From Sipunculus nudus (taxonomy: Eukaryota > Annelida > Sipuncula > Golfingiida > Sipunculidae), in assembly GCA_026874595.1 (NCBI GenBank), contig CM049309.1:1774076-1838075 (forward strand): a DNA stretch of 64,000 nucleotides, given 5' to 3'. Below are positions 39,801 through 54,500 of the stretch, in pieces. The notes beneath the pieces are model-generated. The model did no database searches, had not been told where the DNA came from, and saw only the letters and a program-made list of their open reading frames with translations. Positions within the stretch are counted from its first letter, which is position 1, and every line of letters starts with the position of its first letter. Both the position numbers and the translations under genes were made by a program.

Positions 39801-42800
39801 GCACCACCAGAAACTGATGAAAAACTCCATGATGACTATCCATGCAAAGAATCATGGTGATCAATGCATTAGTTGTTCAGATACTTGAGCTTTTGTATCA
39901 AATTTTTCATTATTCTGGGGGTACTTCAGAGTCCCATAGCTTGAAGAATATGGGTACCCAAAGGATAATTCCAGGTTTCCAAAGAGACTTTTCATGGGCC
40001 TCCCAGCATGTCGAGACAGAAGATTCTAAGTCCAGCGGTTACAATTTGTGCATTGTTAACAGATGACCACATCTTTTAAGGTCTCAAAAATAGAGAAAGA
40101 AAATCGTAAAAAAATCGAAAAATACAGGTGGCACCACCATTCTGCAAAAACTGATGTAACAACCCATGATCAATATCCATGCAAAGAATCATGATGATCA
40201 ATGCATTAGTTGTTCAGATACTTGAGCTTTTGTATCAAGTTTTCACTTATTTTAGGGGGTGGGGTACTTTGAAGCCCCATAGCTCACAGGTATTGGGGTA
40301 ACAGAGACCTAATTCCATGTTTCCAAGGAAACTTTTCATGGGCCTCCCTGCATACTGAGACAGAAGATTCGTTACGATTTGTGCCCTGTTAACAGATGAC
40401 GGCACCTTTTATAATCTCAACAATTAGAGAAAAACTCGTAAAAAAATCGATAAAAAGTGATGTAACGCCCCATAATCAATATCAATGCAAAGAATCATGG
40501 TGATCAATGCATTAGTTATTCAGATACTTGACCTTTTGTATCAAATTTTTCATTATTCTGTTAGGTACTTAGGAGCCCCATAGCTTGAAGAATTATGTAA
40601 CAGAGACCTAATTCCAGGTTTTAAAGGAGGCTTTTCATGTTCCTCTCTGGATGTAAAGTGAGAAGATTCCAGGTCCAGCGATTACGATTTGTGCCCTGTT
40701 AACAGATGATGGCAATTTTTGAGGTATCAAAAATAGAGAAAAAATTGTAAAAAATACAGGTGGCTCCACCAGTCTGCAGAAAATGATGTAACACTCTATA
40801 ATTAATGTCCATGCAAAAAATCATGGTGATTAATGCATTAGTTGTTCAGATATTTGAGCTTTTGTATCAAAATTTTCATTATTCTTGGGGGTACTTTGAA
40901 GCCCCATAGCTTGAAGAATTATGTAACAGAGACCTAATTCCAGGTTTCAAAGGAGGCTTTTCATGTTCCTCTCTGGATGTAAAGTGAGAAGATTCCAGGT
41001 CCAGCGATTAAGATTTGTACCCTGTTAACAGATGATGGCAATTTTTGAGGTTTCAATAATAGAGAAAAAATTATAAAAAAATACAGGTGGCTCCACCAGT
41101 CTGCAGAAATGATGTAACACTCTATTATTAATGTCCATGCAAAAAAACAATGGTGATCAACGCATTAGTTGTTCAGATATTTGAGCTTTTGTATAAAATT
41201 TTCATTATACTTGGGTGTACTTTGAAGCCCCATAGCTTGATGAATATGGGTAACAGAGACCTAATTCCAGGTTCGCAAGGAGACTTTTTATGGACCTCTT
41301 TGGATGTAAAGAAAGAAGATTCCAGGTCCAGCGGTTACGATTTGTGCCTTGTTTACGGACAGACGGCCGGACGGACGACGGACAAAGAGTGATCGTAAAA
41401 ATACAGAAGGCGCCACCACTTTTCGGGAACTGACAAAACTAGTCATGGTCAATATTCAAGGCAAGATTCATCACAATCCATGCGTTAATTATCAAGATAC
41501 TGGAGGTTTTGTTTTTATTATTCTGGGGGTTACTTTCCCACCAACCTAGCGACATCCATTGGAATCATTAACGCAAGGCAGGCTGGGAACGATGCTAACG
41601 GTCATTAGACGGAGTGCGCATGCTCGTGAAATTCTGTGGTTGTCTATTCGCGATGCTGAAATTTCGCGATTTCTGAATCTTTAACGTTTTGCGAGGGTTT
41701 TATTTTCGCGATTGCACCAGAACCTATAAAATCTAAGTAGTATTTCTATTTATTAAAATAATGAAAATAAAGCCCACTATACCTCACTGATTTCTGTTAC
41801 AATCATTATATCATGACCTACGTCAGAGTCGACATATCCCCGGTAATAACCGCTATTTTACAATAATTGTGTATTTACATAGGTCTGTTCCAATATCAAT
41901 GCACAGATTAGGCTGCTGATTAAGGATCAATGTTTTTAAAAGTGTGATAACTAATCCGTTTCTGCAGAAGCATCATTGTTCAATTAAGTTGATGGGGCAT
42001 TTTATTCTCAAGGTTTCATATTCGCGATTATTTCACATTCGCAAATATCGCGAAATTGAAATCTTTGCGAACAAAAGGCAACCACAGTATAACACACGTG
42101 GATACAGAAATTCTTGTCCAACATTTCGGCAGCTATACAACTGAGGTCTGATGAAAATAAAATACTGTCTGTTCTGAACATCATTTAAACAAGGAAAAAA
42201 TATTAAGCTCCTTGTAAGTTATAGACAAAGGTTTTCAGCCTGTACTAACCCAGCTGTTTATACAAAAATCAAATTAATAACAATCAAGTTAAATGATACT
42301 TTTACTTCGGGAAGGGAGCATGTCAAATTTATAACAGATATATAGGTGAGGAATAGGCAAATAAGCACCTACATACTTATAACTAATAACAAAACCAAGT
42401 TTAGCCAAGTTTCCAGGTATATGATGCAGAAAAGTTCAATAACAGAGAGACCCTTAAAAATACCATACCATACCTTTTTTGTTTTAAGGCCAAATTAAAA
42501 AAAGGTATGGTTCTCAGGCACTTTCTTCAGAAATCAATGCGGGCGGGCGTTTTTTTTTTTTTTTTTTTATTTTTTGGTATGTTTCGATAAAAATGTCAAA
42601 TGAAAAGGGAAAAGCATTAAAATAATAAATTTATTTTGCTAAACAAGTAACAACATTACAAAACAAAGGTAATTGTATGATTTTTTCCTCCTGAAAGAAA
42701 TGTCTGAGCGGCTGCAGCTCGAAATTGGTGAGTTTCTATTGAAAATCAAAATAAAAATGTTTTATGCTGGGGTTTAAAATTGATGCGGTCGGTGCTTGAG

Positions 42801-45241
42801 AACCATACCTTTTATTTTTTTATTTTGGCCTTAACGCTATATAGTGTGAGGGACACAGGAATGCTGGTGCCTTTCACTCAAGGTTCACTGTGTAATAGTA
42901 GCTTCTGTAATAATGGGCAATGCCATGTTAGACGTATACTAAATCATGATGATGTAAACAAGAAGGCACGTATTTGATGGAAAGGCGATAGCTCATATAT
43001 ACTGAGTACTGTTTTCGGATTTTCATGTCAAGGGCAGGGGTCTCAAATCATATTATTTAGAGTGATGAACAAAATGGACCAGGATACATCGAAGACTACG
43101 GCGGAAGCAATTAACTGCTGACTTGACTGAGTATTTGAAGTGGTTAATAACTTTGGCTGGCAAATGGCTTCATGAGCCCATAAAATTAATATTTTTAATA
43201 TTTGTATAACATTTTGAAGTGATAGCTACAGCCAAAATATATTTTAAATACAACTTATAATCTGCAGAAATACCTAGAATTAATTTTTTTAAGGAACTAA
43301 CAGGTCTAACAAGAATGCAACACCTTGTGAAAACACCTTAAGCAGCAAATTTCATTAACTTTATTTGAAGGAATCGTCAACTTTACATTTTAGCAGATTA
43401 TTTTGTTACTAATTAATATATAAATATGGAAAATATAATTTCAAGAAAATATATGGATAGAAATGTGGACAGTTATTTAAAAGTTTGCTTTAATATGGAA
43501 TACAAATTATGTACGATAAACACAGGTACAAACCATCTATATAAAACTGTCGTAAAACTGCTCACTATCACTGACAGATGCAGATGACATTAAAAAGTAA
43601 CATGAAACACTTTTTGCCAATTAGCCACTGTCACAAGATATTCATTTCTGGTATCGTATGAACTTGATAATTAATGCAATGTCCCGACCACACATCAGCA
43701 TTGAGTGATTGTTTTAACACAACCCACTTCCACTGTCGAATGGAATAGACATTTAAAAAATCATATTACACACCATACCACAAATTGGAGGATGTCGTAA
43801 ACTACTTACTTGTATTGTCATAAGTGATGGACACCTTAAACCTGGCCTTGAAACTTGGCTCGTCGAAGCACGGAAACACCTTGCGGGCGTCAATGGATTG
43901 CAGTTGTGAGGCCACTAGGTAACTGTAATTAAGACAAAAACACATGGTTGTTAAAAAAATATACAAGAGTAATATTTTAGTAATTGTTCCTTGCTTTTTT
44001 GAAGATCTTTTGGAACATTTCGATAAGTTTTGTGGAGAGACAGCGGCGATTATCACGTGACCTTTTTAACTTCGTTGGGATTTTAGCTCACCTGACTAAA
44101 AGTCACCTGAGCTATATAGTCATGGGCCTTTGTCCGTCGTCGTCCGTTAACAAGGAACAAGGAATCCAAAATTCAACATAGAGTTAGATGTTCATAAGTT
44201 CTCTTGCTGCACGAAAAATCAAGTCACTGCCTTCTTCGTTGCTTCGAGAAATTAGGCAAAAAACTATTCTTGGACTTCAAGACTGTCCATTTTGAAAACC
44301 GCTGGCGTTGTTTCATTTTAATTGGGCATATGTGGTCCTCAGTATATTTCCTATCCACTTACCAAGATGAGGTCGATATTGCGTAAGTTTTGGAAGTTTA
44401 TGACTCGAACATTGTACCTTGTCAAAACATATATTCACCTAATTAACATGTTAATGGTTGAAGCTAGAGAGTCTTTTATAAGGATAAACCTATATTTAAT
44501 ATTGATTTATTTATATACCAGATATTATATCAAAATTTTGTATTTTTTTAGTTATAATCATTTATGTAAAATCAATGCCAAACTTTGACTATGGCATATT
44601 TTTTTCCTATGAGCACTGTTACTTTAATTTTCACAGCTTGTACACATTAAATCTTTATAATTTGAAACATGAAAATAATAAGTCAAACTGTAGCTTTTTT
44701 TAAGTTTTCAACTACCATGTCAAGTATTTTTTACATCAGGCCAGCCCAGTACAGTGGTATACAGAGAGAGAGCTACAGTCCTGGCCTTCCCAATCTATTA
44801 CACATATCACTTCAATCCTGAGCTTGGTTACCCTCATTTTTGCCTGTAAGCACTGTTGATTTAATTTCATAGGATGCACATATATGGATTAAAGCTTTTA
44901 AAAGTCTTAAATTTGAAAGCAATTGATAAAAATTGTAGTGTTTATCAAAGTTTTTAAAGGACCTTGTCATAAAAATAACTGCTGTATACATAGGTATAGC
45001 CTATGCCAAAGGTGGTGTAGCCGTCAGAGGCTGTGCAAACGAACAGGCTGGTCGAATAAATAAGATGAATCTTATAATTTTATGTTAACTTTTCAGGATT
45101 TTTCATTTTGCAAATTTATTTTATCAATTTATCATGATTATCTCTAAATGTTGGCTAGACCGTGCTGTGAATAAGACTGGTACACTCAATCAGGCAAATA
45201 TTGGGCAAACTGTCATGGGATTTAATATATAGCTCACATGG

Positions 45242-45301
<60 letters not shown>

Positions 45302-48300
45302 CTGTTGAGAACTATTATATTTTCACATCTTTTGTATTTGAATTGTATCCTTTCAAATAATACTTAGGCCCATTACTATTTTCTTCCTTACTGCATCATT
45401 AAATGACTTCCATTGGCCTTTTTTTACTTGCTTATCAAATTTTATGCTCATTTGAAAATGGAAATTTTGGTTATTTTACAGCATTTTATTTCAGTTTATA
45501 AATTAGATGTGCATTTATTTATGCTTCAGCTCATGTCCATTATTCTATAATTTAAAGGGTTTCGTAAGTTCCAAGTGGATATAAATCCTGGATCCGCGCC
45601 TGTTTTACAAATACATGTATGTGTCTATGCGATAACCCAAGAAGTAAAATGGTATGCATTAAACACAGTCTAAGCTGAGGTATACAATAGGTCTAGCCAA
45701 TCTCGAGCATTAATGTGAGGTCAAACAGAAATTTGGTTCTGTATCTATAGCTTATATCCACAATGCAACGCGTTGTTGGATCACGAACTAGCCTGAAGAG
45801 CTTTCTATCAATAAAGACCCGGCGTATTACTATCGGTGACTGGGTGTATGAAGTAAAGCTATATCAGCACAAGAGGTGGTACATCTTTATGAAAGCCAGA
45901 TATATCTACCTTTTCTATAGACTTTACGTGATATCTGGGTTACACTCCGTAAATATAAATGAACTGTAGTTAATTCCTGTTAATTAAGGAAAGTTCTTAT
46001 AACGCCTTTATGATGGATGTATAGTTATCTACAAGAAAGCACGGCGATGTTGACAAATGGAAAACTATGTAACCTTTGGTGATTGTCGCATATGTGCGGA
46101 AATTGAAATGTAACTGGTTGCAAAACGCCCTTTTCAAAACTCCGGTTCGACTTACTTGCCGCCAGATGTCCTTGTTGAATGTATTATGATTATTTTGGCG
46201 ACCCCCCACGTGTCATTAACATATGGATATAAACCAAACGAACAGCAAATGCGTGGTGAGTTTGGCGCTTCCTGGCGTATTTTTATTTTTTTTAAATATT
46301 CAAGGGATTAACATTAATTAATAGACGTCAGAAAAAGATATAAGCACCTTTAACATCAGAGACAGATGTTTTTGGACGCTTCTCCAGCAAAACATTATGT
46401 ATATGACCATCGTCACGAAATGCATCACACCACAGGTGCTCCAGGACACGGTGAATGTAGGAAGCAGCCCCAGGGCACGGTGAATGGAGGAAGCAGCCCC
46501 AGGACACGGTGAATGGAGGAAGCAGCCCCAGGACACAGTGAATGGAGGAAGCAGTAATCTCACTCACAGCGTACAGTTAGCAATTACTGTTCACACCCCT
46601 CTAAACGTACCAGTTTTGTTCCGTTCTAACATCTGCTACCATACAGCCGTTGCATATTAGCAAGTAATTCACACCGTTCGACCCTATTACAGGCCCAGTA
46701 AATCATGCGGAATGTCCTCCCCGACACTAAAGTTAGATATTTAACAAGACTGAGCTGAATATAGCACCCATGCAGTAAATTTGTGTTCTCTAGAAAACCA
46801 TAAAATAATTTAATTCACAGAACCATGGCGTTTAACTGACATTTGTTTTAGCCTTATTGGATACCAACACATGTCAAGTAGTGATTTTTTTATAACCTCA
46901 GGTTAGGGAAGCGGGGCCGGGGGAAGGGGGTTAGAACACTGAGATTGAGATTTTTTTACCTTTATTCCTGCCCCTGCTAACACTAGATCCCCTTTGTGCG
47001 GCCGATTCTCCACACTGAACTTTCGTCAGTGTCATAAGAAATATATTTGCACCAGATATTTAATTTTTGGCCTCGACCTGATATTCGATATCGTGACGGG
47101 TGAAGGCTTCTCTTGAGATCGTCCGTTGACCGCCGGCCTCAAGTCAGCTCTACTGATTTGAATTATAGAAGAAATTTAAGAACCAGAAGAAAGTATACCG
47201 GTCTGCTGGTTAACATGAAACTCCTTTCTGTTCTCATTTTCTTTATTCGACCACATTAGATTGCCTGGTTGCTGAAGTTTTTGTGTTTTCCTGATTCAGT
47301 AGTTGCAAAAGGACAGCTTTAATTATCAATGGCTCTGACAAGAATTAGTGTGATTACCGACCGCTCTGGTAGGACACCGAGGTGGCTTCTCAGGTGTGCG
47401 AGGTGGACAGGTGACTGACAATTTTTATACCTTTGCTGTTTCTTGTAGTTACGTAAGCCCGTGGAGTTCGAATCATCCCTATATTAATATATGAACTACA
47501 AACGCCATCATTATTTTTCCGTTATATATATAATATTTGATGTACAATATTATTCACATATATAATACATGGATCATTTTATTATTTTATTTTATCTTTT
47601 TTTTTTTTTTTTTTTTTTTTTGCAGGAATGCTCTTTTCGGAAACGCGACCCCATCAGGAAACAGACATATTTCTGTGAGCATGCGCACTTCATGCGTTGT
47701 GTTTGGGTCCAATGAATCCACATCGCAGGTTTTTAATGTGTGAAGGGAAAGTTTAAGTTGGTTATTTACGTTCAGTTAACTCAGATATACGGTAACAAAT
47801 ATGATGTCTTGTCAATATAATGGCCCGAACGCTCAGTGTCTCTTGTTGCTTGCAGGTGTCGTATCTTATGGATTATTATAAGCCGAATAAAGCTACGCCT
47901 TGCCATGACACCTACCACCTACATATTTCTTTTTTTCATTATTTCACACTGTGAGACTCCAGCTACAAATTTGTCGAGTCAGCATTACAGCAATATCCAA
48001 CCTGACAAGAAACTCGAGACAAGGTTTTAACCGGGCTGGTTTGTCATTATTTATAAATAGATCCTCGGAGCCTGGAGACCTTCCTTGTAAACATGCTCAG
48101 GACAATAATGACAAGGTTTTCATGTCCCCAGCACGTCGCCATTCTATTGATACCGGCCCGAACTGTAGGACGACTCGGAAGGCCCAGTTTAACGGCTTGC
48201 TCCCAGCACGATACCTATTCTATATTCCACGTAAAGGGACATTTCCGCTGACCCGCTGTTATTCGTAGCTCTATAGTATTCATGCCAGACACACATTTGT

Positions 48301-48436
48301 TAACTGCCGTGAACCTCAGACTCCCAAGACCGGCACGGGCGTACATTACCTTAACTATTACCTGTATCTTAAGATTACGACTCAGGGGCGGATCCAGGGT
48401 TTTGCAAGGGGGGAGGCTAGTAGATACTTTGCATAA

Positions 48437-48509
<73 letters not shown>

Positions 48510-51500
48510 TAGCCAGCATGTCAATAGTAATGAAAACTATACGTTCCTGTAAATATAACGAAAGTTATAAATGCATGCATGAATACAGTGACATGTACAT
48601 AAAATATACATGCTTGACATGTTACCGGGAACAGTAGAGGAGGGGGAATCCCTTGTAAGAGCAAATTATGTTGAGAGGGGATTCCGCGGAATCCGCATGA
48701 GGAAAAGCTCAATTCAGCGCGTTTGTTTTTTTCAGCGCGCTGAAACGCGCGCGTTTTCGCTCGCATGAAAAAGGGGCCTAACATTATATTATTTGCAGAC
48801 TACAAACTAACAAAACATGACTCCACGGATGTGGATATTAAAATACACTTTTTGCTTTTCCACTTCATATACGATCTGACAATTTGTAAATTGTGAATTT
48901 GTATAAATGGGTACAGAAGTGCAATTTATTATATTTCCGAGACATAGTTTACAACTGGAAACTAATGAACAAAGTTGAGACAAAACATAAAAGCAGACAT
49001 TGAAGTTAGACAATTTATATTATGTGTATTTTTTGTATTTACAGTTTGTAACGGATAAATATATTTATTCATGAGGAATGTGTGACAAGTTCACCAACTC
49101 GATTTTGCTTACCCGGTCTGCTCGCCTCTTTCGGCAATTTATATTCAATTAAAGATTCCCCTAAAACCGAAAAATAAAGACGGTCTTTCGGTCGCTTTTT
49201 TTCCACAACAGTTAAGCATCTTTTAAATAAAAATATTATTGTGATCCAGGTAAACTCTAAATTATTTTGATCTTTTTTTTCTGGGTCTCCTCATAAGTCG
49301 TTTATTACTATTAAGTACAGTTGCTAACAGACGAAACAACCAACGTCGATAATAACGTGGATAAACCTTGCTTCGCAAAGGATTTATTTACTCAGCAAAT
49401 AAAGACTCTTCTGAAGCAAGCAGTAAGAATGGGGAATTCATAGCAAAATAATAAATGATTTGGAAATTATTTTTTTTTCTATCAACCGATTTAAAAATAA
49501 TTATAAGACTCGGGTATATTAATAATCCCTTTTTAAGTTGTCGTATAGGTATGAACATGAGATGTTAGCACAAGTGCCCAACGATGTAAACATTTCATTC
49601 ATTATTTAATCTCAAATAATTGATCAGTCAAAAAATAAAGAAAACTACATATAAACATTCAAGTGCATTAAACATCATTGAAAAAGACAAACAAATAACT
49701 CGTGATTGAATATCATTCTCAAACTACTTTTTAATATATTACTCACCAGCGTTCATTTTGATTAACTGGTATATATAGCCTAAATTACTTTTCCATGTGC
49801 AGTTGCTTCTTTAGTCTATAACTTGCTTTTATACGTTCAAAAGTCAGATCTCTTTTATTTATACGTCTGAAGTATTAAATGCATTTCTTTCGTTCGCATA
49901 TTTATGCATTATCATTTGCATATTTATTTGGTAATTTGTACATTTGTGATCGATAATAAATCTTCACTAAAAGGATGCTAAAGGCATTAAACACTGTCAG
50001 TTTACTCAAGTTTCTTGTACCGTTTTGTACATTTTTTCTTTTAAATAGCGACCAGGACAATTAATTTCAACACAGATTCCCCATTGAGAATTCAAACTGA
50101 TACATACAGCCAAAATCCCAGTCCCCATACATGTTTTTTATGACGAGGCAGTAAATTTTTCACTGCCTATCATGAAAAACAAATGCTAAGATGTAAGTTT
50201 ATTCAGACATTGTTTAATTTTTTTTAATTGAATTACAATGTATTGACGTTTGTTAATAAGAGAAAATGATTTTTATTACTAGCATAAAGTGAGGTGAAAA
50301 ATGCTTGCTTTTTTTTAAACGCTTAATCATGTTTACAAGCAAGATGTCGAAGGCCAAGGACAGTTGGAGCATTGCATAAGAAATGCTTCAGGGAGCCACG
50401 GATGATAGATTCTGTAATTCTAAATTTTTTACGTCTATAACCAATGTTGGAAAATGCCCAATTAATTATTTAAAAATACAAAAGGACCTAGGGCCACAAT
50501 GGTCCCCGGCCATATGTTAACCAGGAAAATGTGGCATCAGTGATAGTGTGGGACGGATTTTGAAGGACAGGTGGACGAAAGGACGGAGGGACTGATAGAC
50601 GCGGCCCATTTTAGTAGTCCTCTTACTAAATGCCAGGGGAATAAAAAAGATGCCTGATCCTGTGTTGACATGCGCCTCTCCCAACGATTCCTTGGGTTTT
50701 CAAAGTTTCTGTTTCAGTTGAAAGGGTGATATTTGTATGACGGCAACTGAAATATATGTAATGAAAATCCTCTCTGATAAAAAATGATAACAATGTTTCC
50801 ACCCTGGAAGGGGGGGGGGGAGGGCTTCAGCCCCCAAAGCTCCCCCTCTGGATCCGCCACTGCGACTATGCATCTGTGCGTTTCCTCTCTAAATATTAAA
50901 CACCGGTTTGATCATTTGAGACTCTCAGGACAACCCCTCAACCCCCCTCCCCCCGCTCCCCCCCCCCCTCTACTAACCACACACGTCAGCTAAATTTTGT
51001 GAAATTTTCGAAAAATTTCCAAGTTTATGCGCGTTTGAAGAACACGTATGTGAACATATTTCAGGGACATTTTAATAGTAATATTTTTATTTATCTAACT
51101 CAGCTGATAGAAAGTCATCTGAGCCATTGCAACGTCCGTCCGTTCGGTTGGCCATTGACAAGGCCAAAATCGTGACCTCTGGACATGGAAATTATTCACT
51201 GAACACCAATGGAGGTCCATTAAAAAAAATCCTTTGAAACCTGAATTAAGGTCACTGCGGAGCCACAACACGTGTTAATCAGGAGATGCCCTGATTGACT
51301 TGGCCCAAAAAAAAATCTAATACATGTTCCCATTGGCTGAAACACCGCGTTTTGCGGCCCACAATCGGAACTCTGGTTATGGTAAACACACACACGTGGA
51401 CTGTGTTTACCTACACGCAGAGCCATAACAAGGTGTTAAAAAGCCGTATGCGAGGTACTGAGGTTGGTTGCTGGGATGGTTTTGCTGGGATACTTTCGTA

Positions 51501-54500
51501 AAACCCAAAACTGAACTGATAGTGTGAAAGAATAGGCATAATATTGCTCCTGATTATGGCCCTTTAATAACTGTACATCGTGGGAGGTCCTAGGCAAATC
51601 TCCATGGAAATTAGGTCATGATGACCTATATTTTGCAAACTACGGACCAAAAAATTGATTTGAGCACCCCGTGAGTTAGACAAGGCACAAATCGTACACA
51701 TTAGGCCCAGAACCATCTAAAATTATTTTCAGGGAGTTCCTAGGCAAATCTCTTTGGAAACTTGAAATACATTGAGAAGGTCTTGCGGCACAGCTGACGC
51801 TCACCAGTCTCAGGTAGGTCTAGATCTCAAGCGGTAAAAACAAGCATGGATGGAGGGGATTTCCTTGGGGAGTTCCCCCAACATAAAACGTCATACCCGT
51901 TTCAACCTCCAGCGCAGAGTCAAGATATGTTGTGTTTATCCTTAGCATTCATGATAAATTTCTGTACGGAGGATGATGCATCACATACGCCACCTGGTGA
52001 TTGTCCCAAATTTAGGAACAACTTTCAGGTCTAGGGAAGGTAAACTTTTAAAGTGAGTACTGTTTAGGCATTAAAGCAGGGGTTACAATAAAATTTCTTA
52101 TTCAGGCGAATACATTAACATTTTTTGCCCCAGAAGGCGTTAGCTTCTGTTACAAACACAACTGGCTTTTATAGGAATTTTTGCCCAGTACAGGATTTAC
52201 GTTCTCCAGTTTACTTGAAGCTTCATATGCGGCGGTATCCATGGAATGGATACATACGCCGCATTATAACATGCAGTTAATTAACATGGCGATCCATACA
52301 AATTACCTCAAAACAACCGATGGTTCCTTTTTAGGTTAGATCCTGGCCTTCCCAGCATGCTTTCTCAAGACTATAAACAAAAGCCTATTAGAATAACAAT
52401 TACCTGATTTTTTTAAGTGCCTTTTTTGTACAAATTGAACACTTAGTTACAGTTTATGTACAAACTGAGTCTACCCTTCTGTAGTATGCGTAATATAAAG
52501 GGTTTGTTGCAGGTCCTCACGCTGAACGCCGAATATCGTGATCTGAACCCCTTTGGTAAGATATAACAACAGTTTACAGGGTAAACTCTCTATGCAGGAG
52601 CCTGTATAACGCAAAACAAGTAAACACAGTTTTAAACAAGATTTTGCGTTAGAGACCTACAGCTAAATTCAGTTAAGACCGAGTCAGCCCTTTTCGGTTT
52701 ACAAACCCGCCGACCTCCGATTTCCTCATTTTAAAAAAAATAAAATTGGCATTTTGACTTTTTTTCCCTTTTATATTGCGTCGCCAAATCCAGCACGGTT
52801 GTTGACAAATGAATTGTTTAGTGACCGTGTGTATTAGATCACCTCAAAGGTTAGAACTCTTATGATTGGCTAATAAGGTCACTTTCTTAATGACAGATGG
52901 AGGGTTTAAGCCAATCACAATAGGGTATCCTTGGGCCATAAATGCAATTGATTAGCCATCAAGTAGTCAAAAGATTCAGCAGGGAAATTGAGAATTCTTG
53001 GAGTTTTCAAAGTTCGTTTTCTGCACTACAGTACATTTTCAAACCAGCGTTTAGGTCATATTTGTTAAACATATTTGTTATAAATAGATGTGAATTATAA
53101 AAGAAAATTAGTTTGGTGGCATAGCGGCTTTACCAGCTTGCCACTGTTAATAACTTGCTGGTTATACAAACAAATTTACTTCTTAAGACTAATTATTGCA
53201 CTCAAAGTCAGACGCTATTTAATTACTGCAAATTGGCTAAGTTTCACAAGTTTACTCTTAAAAAATATTATAACTTGTCAAAACTTAAAACGTAGTCTTG
53301 TAACGCTTAAAAGAAAATTACTGAACAGATGAAATTATATACAGCATGAGGTCGTCATGTACTCTTTGAAAACTCCAGGATTCTCAGGGTTTCTGCAGTA
53401 TTTCCGACTATCTGTAGTCTTAGTGGCGCGGTTTTATGTGAAGCGTTGGCTTTGCGGATATTTTTATAGTCAAAACAAAAGCAAGCTAAAATGAAAGCCA
53501 TTTAAAATACAGAAACTTTGAAAGGATTCATTTAATTGTTCAATGATGTGATGGAAGCTTTGATGTGTATGGATGCCGAAAAGCAATTCCGGACTGACAT
53601 TGGCCAAGTGACAGCATATTAAACTGAGTACGGTACGTACTGTCACGGCCGTGGTAAGAAATGCAGATGAATAAATAAAGATTATTAATACTTTTTAATA
53701 TTTTAAAATAGTTGAATAATTCAATGTGATCTCCAATGGAAACCTCACTTTATTAGCAGTTGTTGTATATTCAAAGGACTGTCAAACATGTGCAACACCA
53801 AAAAGGAAATGGTCATGAATCACACAACTCGGAGTTCCATGTTGTTGACATTTGATAAACAATAGGCGATTAGCTGCAAGTCGCATATTGTCATTGTTAT
53901 TGTCATTCACGACTGAAAAATAAAAACTGCAGTCTATCATGCTAGCAGTGAATATTTAGTTTTCTCCTTGCATATCTGACAAAAAATATATTATTTTGTA
54001 TTTGTATAAGTGTTTGACTGGTCTTTAATTTGTAAAACTTTATAAAATAGGCAGTTCACTTGGCAGGGACAGTGACTGAATTTTAATTTCAGGTGTGTAT
54101 GAAATCATAAGTTTTCTGTTTAAACTTTTATTTGTCATTAATTTACTTTCAATGACATTTGAATGGCTTGAAATAACATGGCACACGCAAGATTCATGTG
54201 TAAAACTCAAGAGAATGATGATAATATTTTTAATTTTTATATATTATTTTATATATTTTATACAGGTTTATATAGAGCCATTTAAATATGAATTTTGTAA
54301 CCCAACTGTACAATACAGGTTTCACGAACACCAGTATCCAGGTTTGTTCCAATTTTTTTTTCCTACCTCATACCTATCACTTTTGTCAATCATGTTCGTG
54401 AACCAAAGAATTAAAAAAGTCTGGCCTTACCACCTTAAATGTTATACGTCTGTTAGTTAAAGAGATAACAATCGGTCATCTATAATGTCAAATAACAAGT

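Larger units (their letters stand above)
37380..43809. other. Intron 2, filled mainly by repeats
   Basis: It holds two pearl-like arrays, a SINE candidate, a TIR end at 38361 (CAGTGGCGGATCCAGAG) and a MITE. The remainder (about 41600-42480 and 42840-43800) shows nothing recognised. Confidence 0.6.

Noticed and set aside
41354-41385. GC-rich ACGG run as a promoter element
   Set aside because: It is the microsatellite part of a pearl-like repeat and recurs at other element ends in the window.
54095-54460. 121-residue plus-strand reading frame in intron 1
   Set aside because: Its hydrophobic Phe/Ile/Leu-rich composition is what AT-rich non-coding DNA gives. No motif or splice context was found.
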